A stretch of DNA of 64,000 nucleotides from an uncultured Aquimarina sp. (GCA_947500845.1 CANMTP010000007.1:62001-126000); one strand, 5' to 3'. Positions 45,187 to 55,670 are shown, numbered from the stretch's first letter. Notes: a model not told the origin generated them from the letters alone. Program-made: numbers and translations.

Positions 45187-47355
45187 ATGAAAAAAGCATT
45201 CTTTGGGTTATGCATACCGTTCTTACTGATAGCCTGCAAAAATGAAACTAAAGAACAAACTAATAAAACCAATATCGCATTGAACTATTTAGAAACTAAA
45301 AAAGTAGATACTATTGACACTTATTTTGGTACAGAAGTAAAAGATCCCTATCGTTGGTTAGAAGATGATCGAAGTGAGGAAACAGAGCAATGGGTGACAG
45401 CTCAAAACAAAACTACATTTGGATATTTAGATAATATTCCCTTTAGAAAAGACTTAAAAAAACGTTTGACCGATTTATGGAATTACGAAAAAGTTGGACC
45501 TCCATTTAAAGAGGGAGACTATACTTATTTTTATAAGAATGATGGACTTCAAAATCAATACGTACTCTATCGATTTAAAAATGTAGGTGATGACCCCGAG
45601 ATTTTTTTAGATCCCAATACCTTTAGTGAAGATGGGACCACATCATTAGGAAATGTAAGTTTTTCAAAAAATGGTAAGCTTGTGGCTTATTCTATCTCAG
45701 AAGGTGGTAGCGATTGGAGAAAGGTAATCGTAAAAAATGCCGAAACAAAAGAGATTATTGAAGACACGCTGGTAGATATCAAGTTTTCCGGAATGTCCTG
45801 GAAAGGAAACGAAGGTTTTTATTACTCCAGTTATGATAAGCCTGAAGGAAGTGAACTTTCTGCCAAAACTGATCAACATAAAGTTTATTATCACAAGTTA
45901 GAAACACCTCAGACAGATGATATTTTAGTTTTTGGAGGAACCGCAGAAGAAAAACATAGATACATTGGTGGAAACGTTACCGAGGATGATAGATATTTGA
46001 TCATCTCTGCGAGCACGTCTACCTCTGGAAACAAGTTATTTATAAAAGATCTTACCAAACCCAATAGCAAACTTATTACGATTTTAGATCATACCGATAG
46101 TGATACATATATCATAGAAAATGTAGGCTCTAAATTATATTTGGTGACTAATTTAAATGCTCCAAATCAAAAGATTGTAACTGTAGATGCAGCCAATCCT
46201 GCTCCAGAAAATTGGAAAGATTTTATTCCTGAAACAGACTATGTACTAAGCCCTGGAACGGGTGGAAGATACTTCTTTGCTGAATATATGGTTGATGCCG
46301 TATCCAAAGTTCTACAATATGATTATGATGGTAAGTTAATTGGTGAAGTAAAACTACCAGGTGTGGGAAGCGCAAATGGTTTTGGAACGAAGAAGGAAGA
46401 AAAAGAATTATATTATTCATTTACCAATTATAAGACACCAAGTAGTATTTATAAATATAATATCGCTGAAGGTACATCAGAGTTATATAAAAAACCCAAA
46501 ATCGATTTCAATTCAGATAATTATGAAAGTAAGCAAGTATTTTATACCTCAAAAGATGGGACAAAAATACCTATGATCATAACACACAAGAAAGGTATCG
46601 AACTTAATGGAAAAAATCCAACCATATTGTATGGATATGGTGGTTTTAATATAAGTCTAACGCCTTCTTTTAGTATTGCAAATGCCGTATGGATGGAACA
46701 AGGAGGAATTTATGCTGTCCCCAACCTAAGAGGTGGAGGTGAATATGGAAAAAAATGGCATATTGCCGGTACCAAAATGCAGAAACAAAATGTTTTTGAC
46801 GATTTTATCGCTGCAGCAGAATACTTGATAGAAAATAAATATACGTCTAGTGATCACTTAGCGATTAGAGGAGGTTCTAATGGGGGATTATTAGTTGGAG
46901 CGACAATGACGCAAAGACCCGATCTAATAAAGGTTGCTTTGCCTGCCGTTGGTGTGTTGGATATGTTACGCTATCATACCTTTACCGCAGGAGCAGGCTG
47001 GGCATATGATTATGGCACAGCAGAAGAAAGTGCAGAAATGTTCAAATATCTAAAAGGATACTCTCCTGTACATAATGTAAAAGAAGGAGTACAATATCCT
47101 GCAACCTTGATAACCACAGGAGACCATGATGACAGAGTGGTGCCTGCACATTCGTTTAAGTTTGCTGCAGCATTACAAGCGAAACAATCTGGTGATAATC
47201 CAACCTTGATCAGAATAGAAACTAATGCAGGTCACGGCGCTGGTACACCAGTAAGTAAAACTATTGAGCAATATGCAGATATTTTTGGCTTTACACTCTT
47301 TAACATGGGATATGAGATATTGCCTAAAAAAGTAACTGATGAAGTAAAGGGATAA
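45187..47355 (+). CDS. Prolyl oligopeptidase family lipoprotein (S9A)
   Basis: The start could be ATG 45175 or 45187; I prefer [20 protein letters not shown] (45187), which gives a normal lipobox with Cys17, and a -7-like box ends at 45162. The protein has about 722 residues. The beta-propeller domain begins with DPYRWLEDD. The peptidase domain has the Ser in [12 protein letters not shown], Asp in [14 protein letters not shown] and His in AGHGAG. It cleaves short proline-containing peptides, probably in the periplasm. Confidence 0.93.
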   Translation: MKKAFFGLCIPFLLIACKNETKEQTNKTNIALNYLETKKVDTIDTYFGTEVKDPYRWLEDDRSEETEQWVTAQNKTTFGYLDNIPFRKDLKKRLTDLWNYEKVGPPFKEGDYTYFYKNDGLQNQYVLYRFKNVGDDPEIFLDPNTFSEDGTTSLGNVSFSKNGKLVAYSISEGGSDWRKVIVKNAETKEIIEDTLVDIKFSGMSWKGNEGFYYSSYDKPEGSELSAKTDQHKVYYHKLETPQTDDILVFGGTAEEKHRYIGGNVTEDDRYLIISASTSTSGNKLFIKDLTKPNSKLITILDHTDSDTYIIENVGSKLYLVTNLNAPNQKIVTVDAANPAPENWKDFIPETDYVLSPGTGGRYFFAEYMVDAVSKVLQYDYDGKLIGEVKLPGVGSANGFGTKKEEKELYYSFTNYKTPSSIYKYNIAEGTSELYKKPKIDFNSDNYESKQVFYTSKDGTKIPMIITHKKGIELNGKNPTILYGYGGFNISLTPSFSIANAVWMEQGGIYAVPNLRGGGEYGKKWHIAGTKMQKQNVFDDFIAAAEYLIENKYTSSDHLAIRGGSNGGLLVGATMTQRPDLIKVALPAVGVLDMLRYHTFTAGAGWAYDYGTAEESAEMFKYLKGYSPVHNVKEGVQYPATLITTGDHDDRVVPAHSFKFAAALQAKQSGDNPTLIRIETNAGHGAGTPVSKTIEQYADIFGFTLFNMGYEILPKKVTDEVKG

Positions 47356-47448
47356 TAAATTCTTTCGGAAAATTGAGAAAATAAACTAAACCAAATAGTA
47401 AAACCGTAGTCTAAACGTGTAATAGTAAATAAATTTAAAGACAAACTT

Positions 47449-48000
47449 ATGAAAAACGTAAAATACGTTCTAGGAATCTTTTTAATGATATTTATGTTTA
47501 GCGGGTATCAAGTAGAGGCTCAGGTAAGAAGACCATTAACAAAGAAAGTCTATGTAAGAAAAAAGACAAAGCGGAAAATCCGAAAAAAACGAAGAAGAGT
47601 TAGAAGAAGGACTCTTGCCAGTTTGCCGGCTGGAACGCGAGCCTTAGTATTTAGAAACGTTTCTTACTATCCGGTAGGAGGACTGTACTATATATCTTCG
47701 CGAGGTAATTACATTCGTGCTTTTCCTCCCAGAGGCTTTAGAATTCGTGTGTTGCCTAGAACTGCAATTCGATTAATGGTAAGAGGAATCGCTTATCATT
47801 ATGCTGATGGGGTGTTTTATCAACAAGTGGGTGACGAATATGAGATAACAACTCCACCAGTGGGAGCTGTTGTTCCAGAAATTCCAAAGGATGCATTAGA
47901 ATTTGATCTGGACGGATTAACAACTTATGAATTGAATGAGGCGCTCTATAGAGCCATAGAAGATGGTTTTGAAGTAATCGATTATATTGAAGATGAATAA
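47449..48000 (+). CDS. DUF6515-like secreted basic protein
   Basis: The 183-residue protein has a signal peptide (about residues 1-26, ending VEAQ), a very basic stretch of Lys/Arg at about residues 30-56, and a YYPVGGLYYIS / RGIAYHYADGVFYQQ repeat typical of DUF6515 proteins. The C-terminal 50 residues are acidic, so the protein is strongly bipolar in charge. Function unknown. A strong terminator follows. Confidence 0.75.
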   Translation: MKNVKYVLGIFLMIFMFSGYQVEAQVRRPLTKKVYVRKKTKRKIRKKRRRVRRRTLASLPAGTRALVFRNVSYYPVGGLYYISSRGNYIRAFPPRGFRIRVLPRTAIRLMVRGIAYHYADGVFYQQVGDEYEITTPPVGAVVPEIPKDALEFDLDGLTTYELNEALYRAIEDGFEVIDYIEDE

Positions 48001-48022
48001 TCCTTCATAAAAAGTTTTGAAT

Positions 48023-48060
48023 AAAAAAGTCCGTTTTCTTAAAAAGAGACGGACTTTTTT
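48023..48060 (+). terminator. Terminator after the DUF6515-like gene
   Basis: AAAAAAGTCCGT and ACGGACTTTTTT form a 12-bp stem. Confidence 0.9.
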
Positions 48061-48097
48061 ATTCAAAAACCTCATCAAAGTTCTATATATTTGGGTA

Positions 48098-49069
48098 ATG
48101 CTTACTGTAGACAATATTTCCTTTGCTTATGACACCAAACCCGTTCTAAAAAACGTCAGTTTTACTATTGAAAAAGGGCAACACATTGCTTTAATAGGAG
48201 CCAGTGGTTGTGGTAAAAGCACTCTGCTTAAAATTATTTATGGACTTTTACATATCGAAGAAGGAGTGTTGTTTTGGGAGGATAGAAAACTACTGGGTCC
48301 CTTTCACAATCTAGTGCCGGGAGAAGAAAATATGAAATACCTCTCGCAGGGTTTTGAACTTCAATCTTATCGAACCGTAGCCGAAAACATTGGACAATAT
48401 CTTTCCAATTTCGAACCAGAATTAAAACAAGGTCGTGTACAGGAATTACTCGAAATAGTCGAAATGATGAATTTTGCTGATACTAAGGTTGAGCATTTAA
48501 GTGGAGGACAAAAACAAAGAGTTGCTCTTGCCAAGGTACTTGCAAAAAAGCCAGAATTATTATTGCTAGACGAACCGTTTCATAATATAGACAACTTTAG
48601 AAGAAGTTCTTTACGCCGTAACCTTTTTAAATATCTTAAACGAAACAAAATAACCAGTATCACTGCCACACATGACAAAACAGATATTCTTTCATTTGCA
48701 GATGAAACTATTGTAATTAAACAAGGAGAAATCGTAACCCAGCAAAAAACAGAAGTGCTTTATCAAAATCCGCCAAACTATTACATTGCTTCTCTTTTTG
48801 GCGAGGTTAACGAAATCAAGCTTTCTTCTATTTCAGCATCTACTTCAGAAAAAACTATTTTGGTCTATCCTCATGAACTAAAAGTAGACCGTAATTCTTC
48901 AATAAAAGCAAGGGTGAAAAATTCTTATTTCAATGGGAATCATTATTTAATTGAAGCGATTTTTGATAATAAGATCGTTTTCTTCGAAAGTAATTTAGAC
49001 CTAGAGATAAACACAACTATTGGAATTCATGTAAATGAAGTAATTATATCTTCTCGCCGACTCCAATAA
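48098..49069 (+). CDS. ABC transporter ATP-binding protein
   Basis: I start at MLTVDNISFAYDTKPVLKNV (48098); earlier in-frame sequence overlaps the terminator. The 323-residue protein has Walker A in IGASGCGKSTLLK, signature LSGGQKQRVALAKVLA, Walker B ELLLLDEP and the His switch in ATHD. The last 90 residues look like a TOBE-like regulatory domain as in iron, phosphonate or sulphate importers. No permease is adjacent. A TATATTTG box ends five bases before the ATG, so the mRNA could be nearly leaderless. Confidence 0.85.
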   Translation: MLTVDNISFAYDTKPVLKNVSFTIEKGQHIALIGASGCGKSTLLKIIYGLLHIEEGVLFWEDRKLLGPFHNLVPGEENMKYLSQGFELQSYRTVAENIGQYLSNFEPELKQGRVQELLEIVEMMNFADTKVEHLSGGQKQRVALAKVLAKKPELLLLDEPFHNIDNFRRSSLRRNLFKYLKRNKITSITATHDKTDILSFADETIVIKQGEIVTQQKTEVLYQNPPNYYIASLFGEVNEIKLSSISASTSEKTILVYPHELKVDRNSSIKARVKNSYFNGNHYLIEAIFDNKIVFFESNLDLEINTTIGIHVNEVIISSRRLQ

Positions 49070-49305
49070 AAGCCTAGGCAAAAATTATGAAAGCCACTAA
49101 TAAAATCAATAACCATTAGAGGTAATATTTTTACTATAAAGAATTTAACGATATAGTTGATATCTATTTTTGTAATTCTTAGTACCTTTAATTATACTAA
49201 TAAATCGAGCAATAACCAACCTGAAAATAAAAGTATTTATGTCAGAAAGACACAAAGCCTGAGTGTCTATAATGTTCAGGTATTTTAAAATAATATATTA
49301 ATATC

Positions 49306-49506
49306 ATGCTTAAAACCATTTTAAACATCGACGGATTACGTACGTTAAAAAAGAAAGAGCAACATCGTATAACAGGTGGATTTGGTGCTCCAGTTAATTT
49401 TGGATGTGACAGCATACCAGGAGCGACATGTGCTCCAGGAAAAATATGTTGCCAAGATGTATGTCTACGCCCAACAAATCCAATTTGCGATCCAAATGGC
49501 TTTTAA
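49306..49506 (+). CDS. Double-glycine leader, Cys-rich peptide
   Basis: The 66-residue product has leader MLKTILNIDGLRTLKKKEQH and cleavage site RITGG, then a core of 41 residues with six Cys (NFGCD, ATCAPGKICCQDVC, NPICDPN). This leader (ILN..G...L.KK.Q..I.GG) is a recurrent Bacteroidota type for exported natural-product or bacteriocin-like peptides. The Cys pattern suggests three disulphides. No transporter or modifying enzyme is adjacent. A small hairpin follows the stop. Confidence 0.7.
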   Translation: MLKTILNIDGLRTLKKKEQHRITGGFGAPVNFGCDSIPGATCAPGKICCQDVCLRPTNPICDPNGF

Positions 49507-49525
49507 AACAAAGCTAGAAATCAGT

Positions 49526-49552
49526 TTCTACCGGCTATTAGAGTCGGTAGAA
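49526..49552. terminator. Hairpin between the peptide gene and lpxH
   Basis: TTCTACCG and CGGTAGAA pair over 8 bp; a T run comes after 8 bases on the plus strand. The last codons of lpxH lie inside the stem, so it may serve both converging genes. Confidence 0.45.
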
Positions 49553-50313
49553 TCATATCTTTTTAATTTCAATTCATCTCCATCAAAAACTGCATACGTA
49601 TAATGTGTAATCCAGTCCCCTAGGTTGGTATACCTCGATGTCTCATTTAGCTCAATTTCCATGGGCAAATGTCTATGGCCAAACACAAAATGATCCCAGT
49701 GTTTATCTTTTAGTTTTCTTTTGCAGTACTGCACCAACCATTCATCATCCTCTCCTAGAAACTTAACGTCTTCATCACCAGAAATGAGTTTGTTCTTAAC
49801 CGAAAGATACTGTGCTAACTTTACTCCCAGATCAGGATGCAACCACCGATACAACCACTTTGCTAACGGATTGGTAAACACCTTCTTCATCCTTTTATAA
49901 CCTTTATCTCCAGGACCAAGACCATCTCCATGTCCAATAAAAAAAGTAGTGCCGTTGAAAGCAAATTCTTGTGGTTTATGATATACAGGAATATTTAACT
50001 CTTCTTCAAAATATCCATTCATCCAAAGATCATGATTTCCCACAAAATAATATATAGGAATGCCTGAATCTGTGATTTCAGCTAACTTTCCTAAGGTTCT
50101 GGTGAATCCTTTGGGTACAACAGTTTTATACTCGAACCAAAAATCAAAGAGATCGCCTAATAAAAATATAGCTGCGGCATCTTTTTTAACCTCATCCAAC
50201 CATCTTACAAATTTTTGTTCTCTGGGAAAACTCTGTTCTGAAGTTGGAGCCCCTAAATGGTTGTCACTTGCAAAATATACTTTTTTCCCTTCAGGAAGGT
50301 CCATAGTGTTCAT
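49528..50313 (-). CDS. lpxH: UDP-2,3-diacylglucosamine diphosphatase
   Basis: LpxH makes lipid X in lipid A synthesis. The 261-residue metallophosphoesterase has FASDNHLGAPT, GDLFDFWFEY, FVGNHDLWM, FIGHGDGLGPGDKGY and VFGHRHLP, all metal ligands present. It is longer than the E. coli enzyme by the mid-domain typical of Bacteroidota. A calcineurin-like phosphatase of other function is less likely. Confidence 0.9.
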   Translation of the reverse strand: MNTMDLPEGKKVYFASDNHLGAPTSEQSFPREQKFVRWLDEVKKDAAAIFLLGDLFDFWFEYKTVVPKGFTRTLGKLAEITDSGIPIYYFVGNHDLWMNGYFEEELNIPVYHKPQEFAFNGTTFFIGHGDGLGPGDKGYKRMKKVFTNPLAKWLYRWLHPDLGVKLAQYLSVKNKLISGDEDVKFLGEDDEWLVQYCKRKLKDKHWDHFVFGHRHLPMEIELNETSRYTNLGDWITHYTYAVFDGDELKLKRYDSTDSNSR

Positions 50314-50351
50314 TTGAAATGTAAATATAAGAAAAGCTACTCAAGACCACA

Positions 50352-50804
50352 TTATATGTTGTCACTCGCATACCACTCGGCATAAGAGGTTTCGGTCTCC
50401 TGAAGCTTTAAAGAATGTAGTTTAATATTTTCTGGCAATCTTGATTTGATCTTCTTTGCAAAATCAATTACCATATTTTCGCTGGTTGGTTGATAATCTA
50501 CCAAAATCACATTATGCCCTCTATTTTCTAATTCTTTCGCCAATTCTACATGAGGTGTATTTTTATTAAATACGGTTGCATGATCAAAAACATCTTCTAT
50601 ATCTTCTTTTACAATCTTTTTAAGGTCGCCAAAATCGATCACCATACCTAGTTTTACGTGTGAAGTATCGGTTATGGGTTTTCCTATAACTGTTACACTA
50701 AGTTTATAACTGTGTCCATGTACATTACGACATTTACCGTCATAACCATATAAGGCATGCCCTGTTTCAAAAGAAAATTGTTTGGTGATACGAATCTTAC
50801 TCAT
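50352..50804 (-). CDS. 6-pyruvoyltetrahydropterin synthase / QueD family protein
   Basis: The 150-residue protein has FSFETGHALYGYDGKCRNVHGH with catalytic Cys and zinc His (CxxxHGH), MVIDFGDLK, the catalytic His/Asp pair in DHATVF, and PTSENMVIDFAK. In bacteria this usually makes carboxytetrahydropterin for queuosine. The rest of that pathway is not in the window. Confidence 0.92.
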   Translation of the reverse strand: MSKIRITKQFSFETGHALYGYDGKCRNVHGHSYKLSVTVIGKPITDTSHVKLGMVIDFGDLKKIVKEDIEDVFDHATVFNKNTPHVELAKELENRGHNVILVDYQPTSENMVIDFAKKIKSRLPENIKLHSLKLQETETSYAEWYASDNI

Positions 50805-50888
50805 CCTTTACTTTGTGATTTTTTGCAAAGTTACGGAAAGATTATCGTCTCTTTCTTTAAGTCTTACAAATAATGATCTGCTATACTA

Positions 50889-52409
50889 TCATTTAACTTC
50901 TTGCAGCTCATTAATTTTATTGATCATCATCAACGCATTCTCATTTTGTGGATTTAACGTCAAAGATTTCTTATAGTTTATCAGCGATAATTCAAAGTTT
51001 TTATTTTCAAAATATGCTTCACCTAAGCTATCATATGGATTTGATGCTTCGGGAAATTCTTTAACTAATAGCGTAAAAATCTTAATAGCTTCCTTTATTT
51101 TACCTTGTCGAAGGAATTTATATCCCAGTCGATTCAATTCATTCTCATCTGAAAAATTATATGTATCTATATTTTCTGCCTTTAATTGATAATAATATTG
51201 TATACCTGCATCAATATCTTCATAACATTTGGCAGAAATGGCTCTCATAATTGACTTTTTCCCAAATGGTTTTAAATCATCTAATAATCCATCAACTACT
51301 TCTCGTAAAACAGAAGATGCTTTTGCACCACCAGAATTAGTACTGGCCGCAATTCCTAAGTCATATTCGGGATATACAAAGAAATAGGTATTCATCCCAA
51401 AGGACCCTCCGTGATGATGGTAATAAATTCCTTCATCATTTTCGTCAATTCTCCAAAAATATCCTATCCATTCTGTTGGGTCTTCTTGATACAATTTTTT
51501 ACGAGATTCGTTTACCGCTGGGTCATTGGATTCTAGTTGAAATTTGATATATTTTACTAAATCAGGCATGGTTGATTTTAATCCTCCGTCGGCACCCCAT
51601 AAGGTATTTCCTAAAGGTAAATGGGGCATCAAATTATCCTGGTCGTCATATCCATTTACCAATACACTGCTTTCTTCTTCGCTAAGATTCATTTTAGTAT
51701 TTATCATCCCGGCTTTGTCTAAGACGATTTCATTTAATAAAGATATAAAGGATTTTTCGTATACTGTTTCTAGAATGTGTGCCATTAGATTTGCTCCAAC
51801 ATTAGAGTATCTATATTTGGTTCCCGGAATCGTGTCTAAGGTTATTTTTTGCAGATAATTATAGAATTTCTCCTTAGTTTGTTTTTTCTCAATTTCATTG
51901 AATTTAATAAACAAACTATCATCTCGATTTTTAAACAATTCATCAACTCCCTCATTGTTTGAGGGCAAACGCGAGGTATGCGTAAGGACGTGCTTTATCA
52001 AAATGGGATGACCGTTATACTCTAAATTTTTATATTTTCTTTTTAAGTATTTACGAATATCGTCATCCAAATTGAGCTTACCATCTAACACCGCTTGAGC
52101 AGCCACAGTACCGGTAAGTGTTTTTGTTACCGAAGCAATTTCATATAAAGTTGCATTAGTAGGAAGATTTCCTTTTCCCGGATCCATTTCTCCATAGTGA
52201 GCTATAGATTCTTTTCCATTTTTATAAATTCCAATAGAAATAGACGTCACCGAAGAATCTTTTAGGAATGGAGTTACATTTGCATCCATTACAATTTTGA
52301 TCGAATCGATTTCTTTATTCTGTGAGGTTTCCTTTTGTATTTCGCTGTCTATATTCTTACAACCTACAGCAACAATTATGGTAATTAAACTGAAAAATTT
52401 GATATTCAT
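50889..52409 (-). CDS. Serine hydrolase lipoprotein (class C beta-lactamase-like) with TPR tail
   Basis: 506 residues, lipobox IIVAVGCKN. The penicillin-binding fold has SxxK in EIASVTKTLTG (near residue 92), the Tyr motif in YRYSNVGAN and the late HHHGGSFGMN in place of KTG. The C-terminal 110 residues form two or three TPRs (EAIKIFTLLVKEFPEASNPY, ALMMINKINELQEVK). This architecture is common in Bacteroidota and likely acts on peptides or esters rather than antibiotics. Confidence 0.88.
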   Translation of the reverse strand: MNIKFFSLITIIVAVGCKNIDSEIQKETSQNKEIDSIKIVMDANVTPFLKDSSVTSISIGIYKNGKESIAHYGEMDPGKGNLPTNATLYEIASVTKTLTGTVAAQAVLDGKLNLDDDIRKYLKRKYKNLEYNGHPILIKHVLTHTSRLPSNNEGVDELFKNRDDSLFIKFNEIEKKQTKEKFYNYLQKITLDTIPGTKYRYSNVGANLMAHILETVYEKSFISLLNEIVLDKAGMINTKMNLSEEESSVLVNGYDDQDNLMPHLPLGNTLWGADGGLKSTMPDLVKYIKFQLESNDPAVNESRKKLYQEDPTEWIGYFWRIDENDEGIYYHHHGGSFGMNTYFFVYPEYDLGIAASTNSGGAKASSVLREVVDGLLDDLKPFGKKSIMRAISAKCYEDIDAGIQYYYQLKAENIDTYNFSDENELNRLGYKFLRQGKIKEAIKIFTLLVKEFPEASNPYDSLGEAYFENKNFELSLINYKKSLTLNPQNENALMMINKINELQEVK

Positions 52410-52998
52410 ACAATTTGTTTTTTAATTTAAGCTTTATGATATGACGCAGCTTCGGATATGGTGTTACTATTTTAAAATTATTCTCTGCATGTATTGAGAG
52501 CCTCTTTGGTACCCAATTTTATAGCTGGTTCTAGTAAAAACTCCAATCAATGAAAGGTACTTTTTCAATATTCTTTTTCTTGATCATCGCAATATAGTAA
52601 CAACATTGGCAAAACCAACGAAGAAAGACTTACTCTTTTCAGCACTTGAAGTAAATATTAATTTCATTAAACGGAAGTTCACTCGCAAAAAATGATCTGC
52701 CTGAGACTTCAAAATAATTATACGAACTAAGTTATTAACAGACAAATAGTCAACAATTGCATTCGTCAAACAATCTAATAGTTCTCATAGAAAAGAATTG
52801 CTGGAAGGATACTAAAATTCTGAGTTAGTAGAGTGATTATAGAAGATATTTTAACATAAAAAATAATAAATATCTAATTAAAACGTCATTTTTTAAACAC
52901 ATTTGTACACAATTATGTTTATTTCATGTTAAAAACTAATAATAAGTGTGCACAATTATGTATTCATCAAACGATTTACATGACTTATCTTTAAAATC
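52410..52998. other. Gene-free stretch with a pair of direct repeats
   Basis: No convincing gene. GTACACAATTATGT (52905-52918) and GTGCACAATTATGT (52948-52961) are direct copies 43 bp apart, 13 of 14 bases identical, just upstream of the tiny gene at 52999. Confidence 0.5.
52905..52961. promoter_or_regulatory. Direct repeats, 43 bp period
   Basis: Two copies of GTRCACAATTATGT, about four helical turns apart. The position suggests control of the tiny membrane-protein gene at 52999. Confidence 0.4.
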
Positions 52999-53100
52999 AT
53001 GTTAGAACAATTCTTTGAAAAAAACAGCCTAAAAATAGGGGTGCTTTTGATGATTCTTTATACTCTATTTATCTTGTGTATAATACTATTGAAGAAATAG
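52999..53100 (+). CDS. Tiny single-helix membrane protein (33 residues)
   Basis: MLEQFFEKNSLKIGVLLMIL continues YTLFILCIILLKK and stops. A charged N-terminus, one membrane helix and a KK end are typical of real small membrane proteins. No family recognised. The direct repeats upstream add weak support. Confidence 0.45.
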   Translation: MLEQFFEKNSLKIGVLLMILYTLFILCIILLKK

Positions 53101-53232
53101 GTTATCCTTCCAAAATAATTACTATATTTCTTTTAGTAGGCTCTTAAAAATGATTAATCGTTCTTTCAATAATTTAAAGAATACGTAGGGATACGAATTT
53201 CAAAATTAACTTATGCCCTGTAAATTTGAACT

Positions 53233-53331
53233 ATGGTAAGAAAATACTTCGGAAAATATCGATTAGAGATTTTGATGACATCCACCTATTTGATAACTCT
53301 TTGGATAATTATAAAAGCGCTTAGTTCATAA
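53233..53331 (+). CDS. Tiny membrane protein (32 residues)
   Basis: MVRKYFGKYRLEILMTSTYL continues ITLWIIIKALSS and stops. A basic N-terminus with one helix. It overlaps the end of the convergent MATE gene by six bases. Support is weak apart from its likeness in size and topology to the gene at 52999. Confidence 0.35.
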   Translation: MVRKYFGKYRLEILMTSTYLITLWIIIKALSS

Positions 53332-54654
53332 AGATAGAGGAACATATTTCTTTCTAAACTTTATGACCAAAGCTATACCTCTTATAAACATCCAAACAGA
53401 AATGGCAATCCAAACGCCATGTAATTGCAAGTTAAAATATCGCGCAATTAATAATGTTGGTATAAAGCCTAAAAAAGTTGATCCTAATAACACATTTCGT
53501 AAATATCCGGTTTCTCCCAGTCCCTTGAAAATACCGTCACCTACAAATGCAAGGGCATTAATAGGAAGCATAAATACCACAATATAAAAGAAGCCTGTAA
53601 AAACATCTAATACTTCTTGATCTTTAGAAAAAATAAGCCCTAAGGAATTAGAAAAAAATAAGCCAATCCCTGCCAATAGACATGCAACTATAATACCGTA
53701 TATATTCACTTTCTTGGCCATCGCCACCAGCGTTTTGTAATCTTTGGCTCCAAGTAATCTTCCGCCCAAAATATTACCAGCCCCACCATAACCATCAATA
53801 AAAAAAGCAAAAAACAACCATAACTGGATCGCAATACTGTGCGCTGCTATATATTTTGTTCCTAAAACTGTGGCTTCTCGAACAGCAAGCAATAAAGTTA
53901 CATTAAGTGCCAGTGAACGAATAAAAAGATTACCGCTCATAATCAAAAAACGTTTCATCTCGGGGTGCCATAAATTTTTAAGATGTAAAGATACCTCTGT
54001 CTTCTTTAGTAAAAAGACCAAAGATAAAATAGCCATTAAAACTTGCGAAATGAGACTTGCCCATGCAGCTCCTTCAAGGTTCATAGGAGCAATAACTCCT
54101 TCAATTCCGTATACTAAAGCAAAATCCAACACAATATTTGCAAGAACACCGATCAATGCAATAATCATGGGCCAGTAGGTATTTTGGAGTCCTCTAAAAA
54201 TTCCAAAAATCGCAAATACAAAAAGGGACAGTGGAAAACCCCAAACCCGAATGCTATAATACGAAATACAATATTCCAGCACCTGGCCTTCTGCCTTTAA
54301 TAACACAAATATTTCCTTTATGAAAGGAACCGTGACAATTAAAATAGTAATACTTAATCCAATATTAAAAAGTATAGCTTGAGCGGGTAAGGTTTTAATC
54401 TCCTCTAGTCTTGCTGCACCAAGGTATTGTGATATAATTGCAGAAATCACGGCTCTTGTTTGTGCAAGTACCCAAATGAGCATTGATAAAAATGAACCCA
54501 CTATCCCTACGGCCGCCAAAGACTCTGTACCCATTATGGGAATATTACCAACAATTGCTGTATCTGTTGCTGATAAGATAGGTTCTGCAATCCCCGAAAT
54601 AATTGCAGGCACTGCTAATCTATTTATATTTTTAAAACTTATGACACTACTCAT
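53326..54654 (-). CDS. MATE family efflux transporter
   Basis: 442 residues, twelve membrane helices. The first half starts FKNINRLAVPAIISGIAEP with DTAIVGNI; the second has FFIDGYGGAGNILGGRLLGA, matching the MATE repeats. It resembles the DinF-like branch. It exports cationic drugs or metabolites with Na+ or H+. Confidence 0.92.
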   Translation of the reverse strand: MSSVISFKNINRLAVPAIISGIAEPILSATDTAIVGNIPIMGTESLAAVGIVGSFLSMLIWVLAQTRAVISAIISQYLGAARLEEIKTLPAQAILFNIGLSITILIVTVPFIKEIFVLLKAEGQVLEYCISYYSIRVWGFPLSLFVFAIFGIFRGLQNTYWPMIIALIGVLANIVLDFALVYGIEGVIAPMNLEGAAWASLISQVLMAILSLVFLLKKTEVSLHLKNLWHPEMKRFLIMSGNLFIRSLALNVTLLLAVREATVLGTKYIAAHSIAIQLWLFFAFFIDGYGGAGNILGGRLLGAKDYKTLVAMAKKVNIYGIIVACLLAGIGLFFSNSLGLIFSKDQEVLDVFTGFFYIVVFMLPINALAFVGDGIFKGLGETGYLRNVLLGSTFLGFIPTLLIARYFNLQLHGVWIAISVWMFIRGIALVIKFRKKYVPLSL

Positions 54655-54863
54655 TTGTAGAATAATAATTTTTAGTTTATTCTATTTCATCAAAGATCAA
54701 AAGTAGCAACTTTAAAGTGTAGAAAATAGCTGAAAAATGTTTTTCTGATAAATGATTGAGTGAAACTCGGGAAAAAGTTTTCTCATATTTTTAAAATAAT
54801 TCGATTTTCTTGTGCGTTTAAAATTGTAATTTTACTGGTTATATCACAAATCAAATTAAGGGA

Positions 54864-55664
54864 ATGAAGAATATACTGGTTCCATTAGGATTATCTGAAA
54901 ACTCAATTACTTTGGCGAGAGTTCAATATGCTATAGATCTGGCAAAAGAACTTGGAGGAACAGTGTATGCAGCACAAGTTTTTAAGGAGTTACCCAGATC
55001 AGGTAGCCTTCCTACTGTAAATAAAACATTGAAAGAAATAACAGCGTCTTCTATCGAAGAACAATTATCTCAATTAGATAAGAAGGGAGTAGAAGTAATT
55101 GCACTTCCTCTCGAAGGAGATTTACTCGAGGCGATACCAAAATTTAATTTAGAGAATGCTATAAGTTTACTTATTCTTGGGCCTGAAAGTGGTGGTATTA
55201 AAGATCCTTTCTTTCTTGGAGAAACTTCTGGAAGCTTAGTAAAAAAAACTGAAATTCCTGTATTGATTGTTCCAGAGAATTATAAATTTACTCCAATTAA
55301 AAAAGTTTTGATGGCTGTCAAATCAGGGAGTATAAAAAAGAAAAATGCTTTACTGCCCGTAAAAGAAATTTTGAGTACATTTGGTTCAGAAATTAAGTTG
55401 CTTCAGGTAAAAACGGCAGATTTTCTATCAGAAGATACAGAGATTCAAAAGGATTTGAGAGCTATGATCACATCTCATCAATCTTCAGAAAACGCAACTT
55501 TATTTCAGGGAGTGTTAGAACATCTTAATGAAAACCATCCTGATTTGCTATGTGTTTTCAGGCGTAAACGTGGTTTCTTTGCCAAACTTTGGGAAGAAAA
55601 CACGGTTCTAAAGAAAGATTTTGAAAGTAGGATTCCGTTACTGGTTTTACGAGGATCTGATTAA
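54864..55664 (+). CDS. Universal stress protein family, two-domain
   Basis: 266 residues. The first Usp domain begins MKNILVPLGLSENSITLARV with the Asp of the usual DFS replaced by Gly-Leu-Ser, and ends in the GxS-type loop SGSLVKKTEIPVLIVPENY. A degenerate second domain begins KKVLMAVKSGSIKK. ATP binding is doubtful because the G2xG9GS loop is incomplete. It ends 6 bases before tRNA-Ala. Confidence 0.85.
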   Translation: MKNILVPLGLSENSITLARVQYAIDLAKELGGTVYAAQVFKELPRSGSLPTVNKTLKEITASSIEEQLSQLDKKGVEVIALPLEGDLLEAIPKFNLENAISLLILGPESGGIKDPFFLGETSGSLVKKTEIPVLIVPENYKFTPIKKVLMAVKSGSIKKKNALLPVKEILSTFGSEIKLLQVKTADFLSEDTEIQKDLRAMITSHQSSENATLFQGVLEHLNENHPDLLCVFRRKRGFFAKLWEENTVLKKDFESRIPLLVLRGSD

Positions 55665-55670
55665 AAATAA

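Noticed and set aside
52584..52769. Minus-strand 61-codon frame
   Set aside because: No recognisable features; composition like neighbouring non-coding DNA.
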